The notes below the pieces were generated by a model. It was given only the letters and a program-made list of their open reading frames with translations. It did not search any database and was not told the origin of the DNA. A DNA stretch of 64,000 nt, from the NCBI RefSeq assembly GCF_029784165.1, contig NC_073695.1:163450113-163514112 (forward strand). Reading direction: 5' to 3'. Origin of the DNA: Wyeomyia smithii. Lineage: Eukaryota; Arthropoda; Insecta; Diptera; Culicidae. The translations under genes and the position numbers were made by a program. Numbering within the stretch: position 1 is the first letter of the stretch; every line of letters starts with the position of its first letter. Below are positions 1 to 10,409 of this stretch, piece by piece.

Positions 1-812
1 AGGTGAAATATGGTTTATGAAGCCAATCACCTTCCCAGGATTCAAAGACCAAATCTCTTTGGGCTGTAAACAGCCACTGCCAAGAAACCTTGATCTGCGT
101 TTCAATAATGCACCACAATTACACAGCAGATGTTCCGATGTCTCGCTTTTCATATAACAAAACCGACAGGTATCATCCTGAACCCGGCTAATGTTCTTTA
201 AATGATATCTACTCGGACAGTGCCCCGTTACTAGGCCGACGTATGTACAAAGAGCTCTTTTGTTGAGCTCTAGGAGCTTTTTCGTTTCGTAACACCAAAC
301 GAGAAAGCTCCAAGAGCTCTTTTGTTGAGCTCTAGGAGCTTTCTCGTTTGGTGTTATAAATCTTTCAGATTGGGAACACTCTTTGACATCCAGCCAATTG
401 GTTCCTCCCAGCGTTTAAGCTCCGTTTTCACTGCACAGTCTGATATACCACAGAAAGGTTCTGGGCCGATAAACTGTGAGTTAGATCCTTGTTTCGCAAG
501 TTCGTCTGCCTTTTCATTCCCACCAATGCCACAATGTCCTGGAACCCAATACAAATTTACTGAGTTTGTTTGACATAGCTGTCGAAATGTGAGAATACAT
601 TCCCAGACAATCTTGGATAAACATTTATAAGCATCAAGTGCTTTCAGCGCTGCTTGACTGTCAGAGAAAATACAAATATTTGCATGTTTGTATTTTCTAG
701 TCAGACACACATTCGCACATTCAAGGATTGCAAAAATCTCTGTTTGAAACACTGTTGGCCAGTGTCCCATTGCCACTGAAACATTGATTCCAGGGCTCTC
801 ACAAATAGTAGA
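1..812 (-). pseudogene. C-terminal RNase H region of a non-LTR retrotransposon ORF2, fragment
   Basis: On the minus strand 812-358 encodes an RNase H-like domain: a SDSQAALKAL block with the catalytic Asp, then WVPGHCGIGGNEKADELA. After a non-coding insertion (241-357) the reading resumes at 240-1 with GLVTGHCPSRYHLKNI and a Cys/His cluster (CRFC, then EHLLCNC), the usual C-terminal tail of I/Loa-type retrotransposons that carry RNase H. RNase H removes the RNA strand during target-primed reverse transcription. No RT or endonuclease is present. The upstream side is cut at about 812, where a MITE fragment joins, and the downstream side runs off the window. The frame is open except at the insertion. 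Dead copy; the clade assignment is inference. Confidence 0.8.
241..357. repeat. Hairpin insertion with internal direct repeat, inside the RNase H relic
   Basis: A perfect 21-bp inverted repeat lies at 291-311 and 335-355 (it starts AACACCAAACGAGAAAGC). A roughly 37-bp direct repeat lies at about 250-286 and 313-349 (AGAGCTCTTTTGTTGAGC core). The block interrupts the retrotransposon frame, so it was added later. No transposase and no clear target duplication seen. It may be a small foldback MITE or a templated repair product. Confidence 0.6.
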
Positions 813-1122
813 GTCGCTGTTTTTTCAACGTAATAACACTGTTTTTGTGAGGTTTGTGTATTGTTTTCCATATCAACACTAAAACCAACAAATTTATCGC
901 AAATATAAATTGGGATTGAATAAAATTGTCGATTATGTACAAATAACGACTGCTCAAAATTTCTACATTAAAAAACGGCAACGCTTCTTATTGCAATAAT
1001 ATCGATAAGAGCTGGAAAACTATCGATTTTATCGAACCATACTGCATATTGCGGCATGCTAAAAAACCGTTGCGTTTTTTTACACATGTAGTAAAATTAG
1101 GTTGGATGTCTGTTATCTGTGC
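811..1122 (-). mobile_element. MITE, truncated copy of the element at 31041-31555
   Basis: Read on the minus strand this block matches 31041-31381: the terminal CACAGATAACAGACATCC, a GCAACGGTTTTTTAGCATG stretch, the ATCGATAG/TATCGAT core, and ACAGCGACTCTA at the inner end. It lacks the last 175 bp or so of the full copy, including the second TIR. It joins RNase H sequence at about 811 and a Rep-A fragment at 1122. Non-coding. Confidence 0.75.
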
Positions 1123-1605
1123 CTTAATTTTTGAATCTCATAAATATTGAACATGTGGTTCAAAAGTTATTGGAAGAAGCGTGTTCTGGACGAAGTTTTC
1201 ATAACGGATGATTCTATGTGGACTTTTGCTGTAATAGATGATAATGATGGATTTTATATTTAAAGTAGTAGTAAAAAAAATGAGAAGTTTATGTGACTAT
1301 TGTCCAATTGATTGAAAGTATGGAGACTGTTTAATCTCACTTATGTTTCTCAGAGATGGCTGAACCGATTTTCATAAAATCAGTGTCATATGTAAGGTCT
1401 AGTTGCCCCATAAGACCCTATTGATTGTTTTTGTAATCGGACTTTTACTTTCCCTTTTATGTTTAAAAATGTGAAATCTACCTATGAAAAGAAACATATT
1501 CCGAAGACTAATTAAACTCACTCACTTTTCTTAGAGATGGCTGAACCGATTTCCGCAAAATTAATGTCAAATGATGGGTCTAGCTGTCTCATAACACCTT
1601 AAGGG
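1123..1605 (+). repeat. Rep-A fragment, module 1
   Basis: It holds the Rep-A module 1 signature CTCAGAGATGGCTGAACCG followed by GACCCTATTGA, in two imperfect units (near 1350 and 1530), matching 17690-18000 and 43640-43920. The left edge is cut by the MITE at 1122. Non-coding. Confidence 0.75.
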
Positions 1606-1985
1606 CCATCCACATACCACGTGGACAGTACAAATTTCGAATTCTTTTTATGTCCAAGTTAGCAAAGGGGGTGGCAGAAAATAAATAACACCGAGACGAA
1701 AAAAAAAGAAATATCTTTGATGAAAGTTTGTGTGCAAGTTATGACGTTTGTAATTTGCACTCAAATAAATGTTGAAAAATAACACTTTATTATTATTATT
1801 ATTTATTTTGCTTGCCTTTTGACGACACTTTCGCTGTCACTGGACTTGTTCATTGCTAAATTAAGCATTTATGCTGTCGGAAAACCAATAGAATGTATTA
1901 AACGGTATGAGCTTTTTTTTCTTCCCCTTACAATATTCAAGATTTTTGAAGGGGGGGGGGCATAAAATGAAAATAAAATTTGTAA
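1606..1985. other. Unassigned repeat-like stretch
   Basis: It begins with GGGCCATCCACATACCACG, which recurs (one base different) at about 11599, so the 5' end is probably a terminal sequence of a repeat. It contains a TTA-rich run near 1788-1805 and a G run near 1951-1960. No open frame with recognisable protein content. Confidence 0.35.
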
Positions 1986-2500
1986 CGGTCTTATTACTTT
2001 AAATACAACATCAATATTCTAGAACGCAAAGAGTGAATACACCTTTATTGGCTTGTATTTGGCAATTTAAGAATGTTTTCCAGAAACCGGAAGTCGCAAA
2101 ATCGGGTTTCAAAGTGAAGTATGGAGTTGACTCCTGGCCTCTACGTTTATTCTTTTTATGCTGTTTTCAGAAACCGGAAATGATTAGCTAAAAATTTAAA
2201 ATGGCGACTGAAGTTTATTGTTGGCATCTGGGTATCATATTTGACGATATTTGGTCACTTTGAGCTGTTGTTCAGGAACAGAATGTCGCCATCGAAATAC
2301 CCAGATCAGGCAATAGTTGACCATTTTGGTAATAGTCATCTGGAATGCTAGTGTTGGAAGTCAGATTCTGGGTAACATCCCGGTTTTAAAAACCCATATT
2401 GAATGGTGCACGGATGCACCTCAACTAAGGGAGTAATATCAATAAGAGCACATGCGTTATTTTCATGTAAATTTATTAAAGTTATTTTTAATGTAAATGC
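1986..2500 (+). repeat. Rep-A fragment, 3' extension
   Basis: Similar along its length to 46463-46900, which follows the Rep-A copy at 43160: CCAGAAACCGGAAGTCG, AAGTATGGAGTTGA, CTGGGTATCAT and GAAATACCCAGAT in the same order. Non-coding. Confidence 0.65.
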
Positions 2501-2525
2501 AGAAAAACGTAAAGAACTCCCGACT

Positions 2526-2644
2526 ACTTTGTGATAAGGTCTAAACGTAAACAAAGCGAGTAAGAGTTATATCCCTTGTACTTCACAAGCACAAATCCTC
2601 TCAGTCGTTTTGTTTACGTTCAGACATACGACCTTATCACAAAG
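2526..2644. mobile_element. 119-bp hairpin MITE
   Basis: Terminal inverted repeats ACTTTGTGATAAGGTC at 2526-2541 and GACCTTATCACAAAGT at 2629-2644, with a second matching pair inside (AAACGTAAACAAA and TTTGTTTACGTT). It would fold into one hairpin. Too short to code. The flanks show no convincing target duplication. Confidence 0.7.
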
Positions 2645-2965
2645 TGCTCCAGAACTATCCATTTGTTTACTATTAACCCTAAACGTAAACTATTTTTTGC
2701 CTTTCTCTTAGAAAGGCATAGCAATCACTGCAGAAACTAAAGGTATAAAAATGCTCAAAAGGGCCGAATGTCGTATATCATTCGATTCAGTTCGGAGAGC
2801 TGAGCATTTTCTGTATGTGTGTGTGTGTGTGTGTGTGTATGTGTGTGTAACGCTCTCCTAGTCTCACTCGATTTTCTCAGAGATGGCTGGGCCGATTTTC
2901 ATGACATTAATTTCAAATGAAAGGTCTAGTTGTCCCATAAGACCTTATTGAATTTCATTGTAATC

Positions 2966-3859
2966 ATTGTTTCATTGGCGGTTTCGAATCGTTTTTCTAA
3001 TTTATCAGGAGTTCCTCAAGGTAGCAACTTGGGCCCGCTACTATTCTCCATTTTTATAAACGACGCTTCACTACTGCTACCACCCGAATGTCGACTATTT
3101 TATGCGGATGATACAAAAATATTTAAATTAATAAAATGCTTGCGTGATTGTTTGGAGCTGCAAGAGCATCTGAATAAATTTGTTAATTGGTGTGCAACAA
3201 ACATGTTAACGTTGAGTGTGGAAAAATGCAGTATAATCTCCTTTAATAGAAAGCGTATGCCTATCGAATTTGACTATTCCATATCATCACAGCACCTTCT
3301 TCGTGTGCAGTGCGTGAAGGACCTTGGAATACACTTGGATAGCGAGTTGACGTTCAAAAACCACTATACCAACATTATCGCCAAGGCTAACCGACAATTG
3401 GGACTCATATTCAAGATTGCCGATGAATTTCGTGACCCGTTATGTTTTAAAGCACTTTACTGTGCCTTAGTGCGATCAATCCTCGAGTCCAATTCTGTGA
3501 TATGGACCCCTTACCATGCAAACTGGTCCAACAGAATGGAAATGATACAAAAAAAATTCGTACGCTATGCGCTTCGTCAGCTCCCATGGCGAGATCCACT
3601 GAACCTGCCATCATACGAGGACCGTTGCCGACTTCTTGGTATTCAACCTTTAGAGCTATGCCGCCATATTGTACAAGCCGTTTTCGCCGCCAAATTACTG
3701 ACTGGCCACATCGACTGTCGACTTTATCGACTTTATGGTTGTCATGATCCAATTCGTATTATTTGCCACCGTTTAAATGAGGTATACGACCTGTTTGACT
3801 TCGACTTGCCAATCAATGTGTTTCGTCAACGACTCCTAGATGCTTTCCGCAGACTGTGA
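2966..3859 (+). pseudogene. 5'-truncated non-LTR reverse transcriptase, C-terminal part
   Basis: The open frame runs from inside the Rep-A host sequence to the TGA at 3857-3859. It starts at RT motif 4 (GVPQGSNLGPLLFSIFIND) and continues with the catalytic FYADDTKIF, the KDLGIHLDSELTF block and the thumb region that ends LPWRDPLNLPSYEDRCRL. This is the polymerase core that copies element RNA at a nicked target; endonuclease, fingers and ORF1 are missing, as in ordinary 5' truncation. A short untranslated region and a (TAA)n tail follow. The frame is intact to the stop, so the copy is fairly young, but it cannot function. The clade (Jockey/CR1/I group) cannot be fixed by eye. Confidence 0.85.
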
Positions 3860-3923
3860 CGGTAAAGTTTTAATTTTAATTTTAGTTCATTAAGACTTAT
3901 CTTTGTCAGATGAATGTAATTGT

Positions 3924-3924
<1 letters not shown>

Positions 3925-4013
<89 letters not shown>
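3925..4013. repeat. (TAA)n microsatellite tail
   Basis: About 30 TAA units form the 3' tail of the truncated retrotransposon. TAA tails are known for some non-LTR clades, for example the I factor. The apparent poly-Asn and poly-Ile frames here are artefacts of the repeat. Confidence 0.9.
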
Positions 4014-4017
<4 letters not shown>

Positions 4018-4445
4018 TAATCGGATTTTTAATTTGCAGGTTATGTATCAAAATGTAAAAATCACGAAACATCATTATCTCAGAACCTACACAACCGATT
4101 TGAACAATATCGGTACCAAATGAACGAGCTAGTTAAAGGTTAATTAATGAATTATATAATTATTAGACACGTGGTTCGAAAGTTGTGAAAAGAAACGAGT
4201 TCAAAAGTTGTGAAAAGAAACGATGTTCCGATGACTTTTCAAATTCACTCGTTCTCCCAAGATGGCTGGACTAAATTCAACAATGTAAGTGTCAAACGAA
4301 AAGTTTGGCTTCCTTATAGGTTCCCATTTCATTTGTTTATCATCGGACTTTTATTCCAACCGTTATGTATTAAATTAAAAAAACAACGCATGTTTATTAT
4401 CTCAAAGATAACACGACTTATTTGAACATAAGTAGTGTTATACGA

Positions 4446-4660
4446 CCCTCCCAGCTGGTCTCGAGGTACGATGCTGGCCTAACAAGCCAGTCGTCGTAGG
4501 TTCGAGTCCCGACCCGGGAGAGACTGTTAGTGTCAGTAGGATCGTAGCGCTAGCCCCGCAATTGTCCTGTTCACTTAACAGTTGGCTGTGAAGTCTGTGT
4601 ATAATAAAACAGAAGGTCGAGTTTCGAATCGGAAAGTAGCACCAAGGCTTTGCTTTTAGG
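4446..4660 (+). mobile_element. tRNA-derived SINE (Feilai/Twin-like)
   Basis: A 215-bp element flanked by the 9-bp duplication GTTATACGA at 4437-4445 and 4661-4669. The first 75 bp look like a tRNA: acceptor-like CTCCC...GGGAG, an A-box-like TGGTCTCGAGG, an anticodon stem CTGGC/GCCAG with loop CTAACAA (anticodon AAC, Val-like), and a B box GGTTCGAGTCCC. This would give an internal RNA polymerase III promoter. The body continues to a second B-box-like GTTTCGAATC near 4620. It is a dependent element that needs a LINE for copying. The family name is from memory. Inserted in Rep-A module 1. Confidence 0.85.
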
Positions 4661-4790
4661 GTTATACGAACGGGTGTCTTTCAAACTTACAAGTTCATAG
4701 CAATTTGGAATGTGGTTCAAAAGTTATGAAAAGAAAAGAAATTCAAAGACCATTCGAAACTGTAGCTGTTTTGATTAAAATATGTGGCCT

Positions 4791-5555
4791 CAACAAAATT
4801 TAAATTTGGTATTGTGCTCGAGATTTTGTCATCAATCGATCAGAAATTCTTTTACAGTTAAATTTATGTAAAAAAAAACAAACTATTGTTTGAGATACAA
4901 TATTGAAAAATTGGTTATTAATATCGATTGTCTAAATCATGCCGCGCAGCCAATCACTACCTCTCTTTCCAAGCACAGTCGACACTAACGGATACAATCG
5001 ATCTGACTTTGTTGTTATTGTTGTTGTCACTTTCTGTTTCCGATGCTTATTTACGTTATTTACGTACTAACTCCTCCTTCTTTCTAACTAACTGACGAAG
5101 CCTTGATATAAAATGTACCGTTCGAACATTTCACCCCATCAGTTTCATTACTAAACCGTACCGATTACATACGGACGCTAGGTGTTAGCAGCTGAAAGGA
5201 GGAAAGACAAAATAGTACCGGTCATCTCGTGCCGGTTTCATCCGTAATACTGGTGGCTGTTAGCAGTACATGGCTACTGCAAAATGCTAAAATGGCTGAA
5301 ATTCTGGACGGACTAACCAGTACACAAGAATAATCGGCAACTGGCACCTTTTGGTGCCTCGAAGTTTTGTAATAGAAGCGTTGCAATACCCTCTACTATT
5401 TGTTTTAATGGAATGTGAGAATACGGTAGTCAACGTCATGCGGTCGTGTCTTGCATACCACCCTCCTACTATTGTTTTTTTATTTGTTTTTGATTATTTT
5501 TTAAGTTTTCATTGTTTACATTTTTTCTTTTTATTTCCTTTTATGTTTCTTTTAT
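4791..5555. other. No gene seen
   Basis: Mixed sequence without a recognisable coding frame. There is a small hairpin at about 5342-5359 (TGGCACCTTTTGGTGCC) and a T-rich tract at 5475-5570. It could be unique intergenic or intronic DNA. Confidence 0.4.
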
Positions 5556-6670
5556 AACTGTTTGTTTTTCTCCTAGGAAGGTATAGCAATAACTGGCAAA
5601 ACCGAAGGTATGGATGTGGTCCAGAGAGTTGAGCATTTTCTGTATGTGTGTGTGCAACTTTTCAATCTCACTCGATTTTCTCAGAGATGGCTAAACCGAT
5701 TTTTACAAAATTATTCTCAAATCAAAGGTCTAACTGCCTCATAAAATCCTATCAAATTTTATTGTAAACGGATTTTTGGTTTTCATGTTATCAATCAAAA
5801 TGTGAAAATCACATAACTTCATTATATCAGACACTTCACACCCGATTTGAACAATATTGATTTAGGATGAACGGACTAGTAAAGGGTTAACTGATGAATT
5901 ATAATGATTGAACACGTGGTTCAAAAGTTGTGAAAAGAATGTCATATTTGAAAGAGAAGCAAAATCCTACTATAAATAATCGAATCTAAAATGATATTCA
6001 ATCGAATGATATATAATCGAGTCAAACCTAAATATGACTACGTTTTGATTACACCACGATGAAAAAAAATTCACGTCATATATTTGAAACATGTTTACTT
6101 CATGTTATTTGCATGTGTAAATGTATGTTCATATGTGTTTGAATGTTATGTTTTAAATCTTCGGTATAGTTCCACTGTTGGTTGCCAAAAATTTGTTATT
6201 TAGAACAGCGGTCCTCAACCTGGGGTACGCGAACCCCTAGGGGTACGCGACAGTCTTTAGGGGGTACGCCAAATAAAAATCAGTAATGGCGGACGAAGCA
6301 ATTTTTCGCTATAATATTTAATTTGTTTTTCAATCTTACTCCTAAAACATGGCTGTTGCAATTAAACAAACCATAGTTTAATTTAAAACCTGAACTAGAC
6401 TACATAACGCGATCTACCACTACTCTCACCCTCTCTGCGAAAACAAACCAAGCCAGAGGGTACAATTGATTTGGAAAGTGTTGCCAAGGGGTACGCGGTC
6501 AAAAAAAGGTTGAGAACCACTGATTTAGAATGAGGAATAAATCCAGCAAATATTATCAAGTTGTATTGTTTTCTGGAAATTGAAGCGTTCGTGTGAACTT
6601 ATTTTAACAAATAATAAGTTCGAATGAGAAACGCTGGGTCTCATCGCTAAATGGATTAATTTAGGTTTTT
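5556..6670 (+). repeat. Rep-A fragment, head and 3' end with a deleted middle
   Basis: The head (TCTCCTAGGAAGGTATAGC, CTCAGAGATGGCTAAACCG) covers 5570-5960. From about 6040 the sequence follows the 3' extension seen at 46960-47262, ending GGATTAATTTAGGTTTTTG near 6667. A hAT MITE (6206-6522) is nested in it. Confidence 0.65.
6206..6522. mobile_element. hAT-type MITE, copy 1
   Basis: A 317-bp element with ends CAGCGGTCCTCAACCT and AGGTTGAGAACCACTG, flanked by the 8-bp duplication ATTTAGAA at 6198-6205 and 6523-6530. The CAG(C/T)GGTTCTCAACC terminus and 8-bp duplications are typical of hAT elements. Non-coding. A second copy of the same length is at 10410-10726. Confidence 0.92.
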
Positions 6671-6719
6671 GAACAGTTTTTGGACGTTTTAGGAATCATT
6701 CTCGTTTGAGGAAAAAATA

Positions 6720-7372
6720 TATCCGGAGTGATTCGCGTTTAGGGCGCAACTAACAAAATGCAAACAAATCGTTTTATTACACCATTGGTTTCGCAAAGAC
6801 TCACACAATTCATGGCAAGAATCCTTTCTTTTGTATAAATCGATAAAATTATTCAAATCAAGTTTTTAGTAAAGGACGTTAAAACAGTTTACCCAAAACA
6901 AAAGATACTTTGGAAATTGGCCCTTTTCATTGTTTTGAATCAACGGGCTTATTTGCGAAATATTTCGTAAACAGGCGATAGTAAAGGGCGGATCAACTTT
7001 TGTTTTCAAAATAAAGGCGCATTTAAAGAGGCGCAACTGAAGAAAAAATAAAAACAAGGCGAAAGAAAGATGGGCGTATCTCGTTGTCCGAATGCTTTAA
7101 GGCGAAATAGAGGTGGGCGAATCTCGTTGTCAGAATGCTTTAAGGCTCATTAGGAAAAGGTTAGAGGAAAAGCGAAGATTTAAGCGATAAACACACAAAT
7201 TTAATGTAGCATTGTTAGGAAACTATAATCCAGGTTTATTTTACGTCGATTTTTGGTATTGATGTTAATGTTAGTCACTTCCTTTGAAATTACGATTTGA
7301 AAATGTACTTGCAAATTTTCAAACTGATATTCCTTTTGCCAGTTGCGCCCTTATTGCAAATCACTCCGGATA
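6720..7372. mobile_element. MITE with 30-bp TIRs and TA flanks
   Basis: Inverted termini TATCCGGAGTGATTCGC (6720 onward) and the matching end ...AATCACTCCGGATA (to 7372) extend about 30 bp to AGGGCGCAACT/AGTTGCGCCC. Flanking TA dinucleotides fit a Tc1/mariner-like target, but the terminal ATAT makes the border ambiguous. Inside, a 50-bp unit (GGGCGWATCTCGTTGTC) is repeated in tandem near 7070-7145. Non-coding. Confidence 0.75.
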
Positions 7373-7424
7373 TAATCATTTTCTCTTGAAGGCTGACTTG
7401 CATGCAAGATCTTGCGCATTTAAC

Positions 7425-7774
7425 TAGTGATGGGAAAGTGATCGGTATTTATCGTTAATATCGATAATTGATTCAGATCGATAATACCGTTAAATTTTAG
7501 CGCTAACGAGGCGGCAGTTCAGGTGGCACAAAGTATGCGAATTATTTCTTGCACTTGCAAAATATCATATAGTAGTTATCCAAAATAGCCAATTATTGTT
7601 CCCAAATCTCTACTGGCCGAATAAAAAAAAATCACCAGTGAACAAACAGTATCCCTGCTTTTGCAACCTCACACCCCCTACGGAAATTATCGATAACTTA
7701 TCGATAATATCGATAAAAGCTAAGAAACTATCGATGTTATCGTTAACGATTTTGCTCGATATTTTCCATCACTA
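7425..7774. mobile_element. hAT-type MITE, TAGTGATGGGAAA family
   Basis: 350 bp, ends TAGTGATGGGAAA and TTTTCCATCACTA, flanked by the 8-bp duplication CATTTAAC at 7417-7424 and 7775-7782. Subterminal ATCGATAA/TTATCGAT palindromes occur on both sides. Non-coding. Confidence 0.9.
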
Positions 7775-7782
7775 CATTTAAC

Positions 7783-8390
7783 CTGGGTCTCGTGCCACAT
7801 GAATCCAAAATGTTTAAATTGTGGAAATTCTCTCACAAAAAAGGTACATGTCCAATGAAAGAGAACAAAAATTTTGTAGTAGGTAGGTCAAACTAGTAAT
7901 ATGGGTAAACCAAAAACGGCAGTAAAATCAAACCGGTTCACAAACTTGGAATTCAACAATAATTGTATACAACCCAATCCAAATTTTAAAATGGACAGTG
8001 TGATTATTTTTTTTAATATTCAATGAAGTGTACGATGCAATTATTACTAAAACTTTTCTCAAACCAAATATTGAATTGAAATATGATCCATCAGGTTGTT
8101 ACATAAAAATTTTGTAGTAGGTAGGTCACACTAGTAATATGGGTAAACCAAAAAACGGCAGTAAAATCAACCGGTTCACTAACTTGCATCAACAATAATT
8201 GTATACAACCCAATCCAAATTTTGAAATGGACATTTTGATTAATTTTTTTTAATATTCAATATAGTGCACGATGCAATTATTACTAAAACTTTTCTCAAA
8301 CCAAATATTGAATTGAAAAATCAGCCATCAGGTTCGAATATCTGATAGAATTCAGGGTTCCAGCGGTCGAGTTGCAATTATTTGATATTG
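7783..8390 (+). pseudogene. Decayed Juan-like (Jockey clade) fragment with internal tandem duplication
   Basis: Pieces of the Juan-like element at 12377-28400 are visible in order. A zinc-knuckle remnant reads like CLNCGNSLTKKGTCPMKENK (7828-7880), and an endonuclease remnant reads like DAIITKTFLKPNIELKYDPS (8033-8090). A block of about 235 bp (AAAATTTTGTAGTAGGTAGG...) is present twice, from about 7868 and 8106. Many stops and deletions; no function remains. The duplication postdates loss of coding constraint, because both halves share the same lesions. Confidence 0.65.
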
Positions 8391-9480
8391 CGAGGTTGAG
8401 GTTCAAACCATCGTCAGTAACTAATGTTGACGACAATAACTACCTGTGTATGTGTAGACTAGCAATACTCAGAGGGAGTATTGAGTATCTCTAGTGTAGA
8501 CTAGCCACGTGTTGTAACCTGTGCGGTTGCAATTTTGGAATCGAGTGGAAAGTTTACCTAAATTCGGGTACTGCCGCGAGAGAGTGTAGTAGTAAAAATT
8601 ACCCTCATTTGGACGCTCCTGCAAGAGCGTGTACCCATACTCAACAGGACAACTCTCACCACTGTTTGCTGAATATCGTTCACTTGAATTTGTTCATTTT
8701 TGTTCGTTTTTACGTTTATGATCGGTATAATCGCGATAGATAGGTGTAGTATTTTTTTTTGTCAGAGTTGTGAATTAATGTTTAGGGTTAGATAGGCTGG
8801 AATTTCCCTCTAGCTGTGGCAAAGTGGTGTGCTGAGCAGTGATGGAAACGAAACGAATATGATGCAATCGTCGTTTATTCATCATGTGTGCACTTTACGA
8901 AGAGTACAGGCCGCGACTAAACTCGAATCCTCTCAACCCATAATGAAATGATGATAGGGTGCATAGGTTTCTGGGAGAAAACAAACACATGACTAGACTA
9001 CATCAGCTCTGAGAAGCGATTCGATCGTTGCGTTTGTCTCTCCATAGGCCGGTAGCTACGGGAAGAAAGGATAGCAACAGGAGAAAATCATGTCGCCTGA
9101 ACAGCAGCAGAGGTGGGTGCGGTGAGAGGGAATGTGTGGGGGAAGGAACTACTTCGGCAGCGGTTGAGTTTAAGCGAAAGTAGGAGAGCATACACTGTCA
9201 TTTTCTTTCTTTTTCTGACAAAAAATCATATTCATGAGTCAAAAGAATAAGGATATAACAAGTTCTGATCGCTCTCTGTAACAGAGACGAATAACTTCAT
9301 ATACCGAGTTGTGCACATTGAGAACTACGTAATGTGGTGTACACTAATGAATAGAAATATATCGTAAAGAGGAAAGCAAAAAGAGTGCACCAGCACCGAT
9401 ACTTTGTTTTTCGCATACTGACGACGATGTCAACGCATCCTGAGCTTGTTTTATATGTATTCATTAATCGCTAGAGGTGA
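8391..9480. other. No gene seen
   Basis: No recognisable protein. A short inverted pair (AATACTCAGAGGG and AGTATTGAGTA) lies near 8464-8490. Short frames on both strands are not supported by codon use or similarity. Confidence 0.4.
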
Positions 9481-9489
9481 TTTTTTTCC

Positions 9490-9985
9490 TTCGCTGGTGC
9501 TGAGTGCTAACTTCGACGTCTCGGCGGGTTTGTTGTGGTCAGCAACAGAGGCAGCCATCGCGGAAATCAGTTGAGTTTAGCATCGCTCTCAGTACGGGAT
9601 ACACTTCGCGTTTTGTTTTGGTTTTTTTTTTGTACGCGTTTTTTAACTGTGGTTTGTTGCAGTTTGTGTCCCGTGTGGTTTCATTCGTGCAGTGAAGGTT
9701 GTTCCGCTGGTTCGTGCATTGAGTGCAAACTCTGGTGTTTGCTCGCCGGAATGGTTGACAGTGTTTGCTACCCCGGCTAATTGTAAAGGAGCAAAAAAGA
9801 AGATACCCTCCCGCCGAAGACCGTCATTGCAGCGGAATTCGAAGCCGGAATTGTTGGACACCTCACCGGCCGTGCGACGACCGCCATCGGCAACCATCCC
9901 CACCACCACAGCAAAGAGGAAATTTGGAATAAACGCGATAAGTTTTTGTTTTGTTTATTTTGATTGTTTTTCTTTAGTGTTCTAG
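9490..9985 (+). other. GC-rich block with an unidentified open frame
   Basis: This segment is clearly more GC-rich than its surroundings. A frame opening with ATG at 9692 runs to the stop at 9983-9985 (97 codons). Its middle is basic and Pro/Ser/Thr-rich (KGAKKKIPSRRRPSLQR, then RRPPSATIPTTTAKRK); the last 20 residues are hydrophobic and look like read-through into AT-rich DNA. An initiator-like TCAGTA lies near 9590. It could be a 5' leader or first exon of a host gene, or the 5' end of a retrotransposon. No motif is recognised and no good splice donor ends the open part. Confidence 0.3.
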
Positions 9986-10409
9986 TAAACACCGCCATGT
10001 AAAATAGGGTTACATAAAGTTGTTTGTTACATTACTTGTATTGAATATGTTAAAAATTTTGTGCAAACGAGGAGTTAAAGTGCTACTGAATTTCAGTTTG
10101 CACATACATCACTGAACAGGAATGAAACAAACACTACACAACACAAACCAGTTGCTAATCGCTAATTAGCGAAGCTAAACTTGTGTTAGCTGATTAGCGA
10201 TTTGACTATTTTTTTTACTATTAGCGATTTAGTTAGATTCGCTAGATTTTCATGTACTTTTACCGCCAATTCGATAATCGATAAGTTCATTAGTTCAATG
10301 AAATTGTTTTTTTTTTAGTGATTAACTTTTCACTGCAAGCAGGCAAACATACATTGATAGCGAACAACATCAATTACTCGCAACCTAATGCAATCTTCTT
10401 CGCGTAGGT
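9986..10409. other. AT-rich stretch with clustered palindromes
   Basis: 10155-10250 holds overlapping inverted motifs (GCTAATCGCTAATTAGCG, TTAGCTGATTAGCG, TTCGCTAG), perhaps an old MITE with decayed ends. No coding frame. Confidence 0.35.

Larger units (their letters stand above)
2966..4017 (+). mobile_element. 5'-truncated non-LTR retrotransposon insertion in Rep-A
   Basis: The insertion is bounded by TAATC at 2961-2965 and again at 4018-4022. Removing it rejoins the Rep-A text ...CATTGTAATC|GGATTTTTA. It comprises the RT fragment, about 65 bp of 3' UTR and a (TAA)n tail. Confidence 0.75.
2695..4790 (+). repeat. Rep-A fragment, module 1, with two nested insertions
   Basis: It starts with the Rep-A head (CCTTTCTCTTAGAAAGG, then a GAGCTGAGC region and a TG run at about 2815-2847) and continues through module 1 to about 4790. 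It is interrupted by a truncated retrotransposon (2966-4017) and a SINE (4446-4660). Removing these restores the order seen at 17240-18450. Confidence 0.7.

Noticed and set aside
3447..3752. Open frames antisense to, or shifted within, the RT fragment
   Set aside because: Shadows of the real RT frame on the other strand or in another phase.
3890..4123. Poly-Asn and poly-Ile frames
   Set aside because: Translations of the (TAA)n tail of a retrotransposon.
4446..4520. Functional tRNA-Val gene
   Set aside because: Stems are imperfect, the unit continues into a SINE body, and a target duplication flanks the whole 215 bp.
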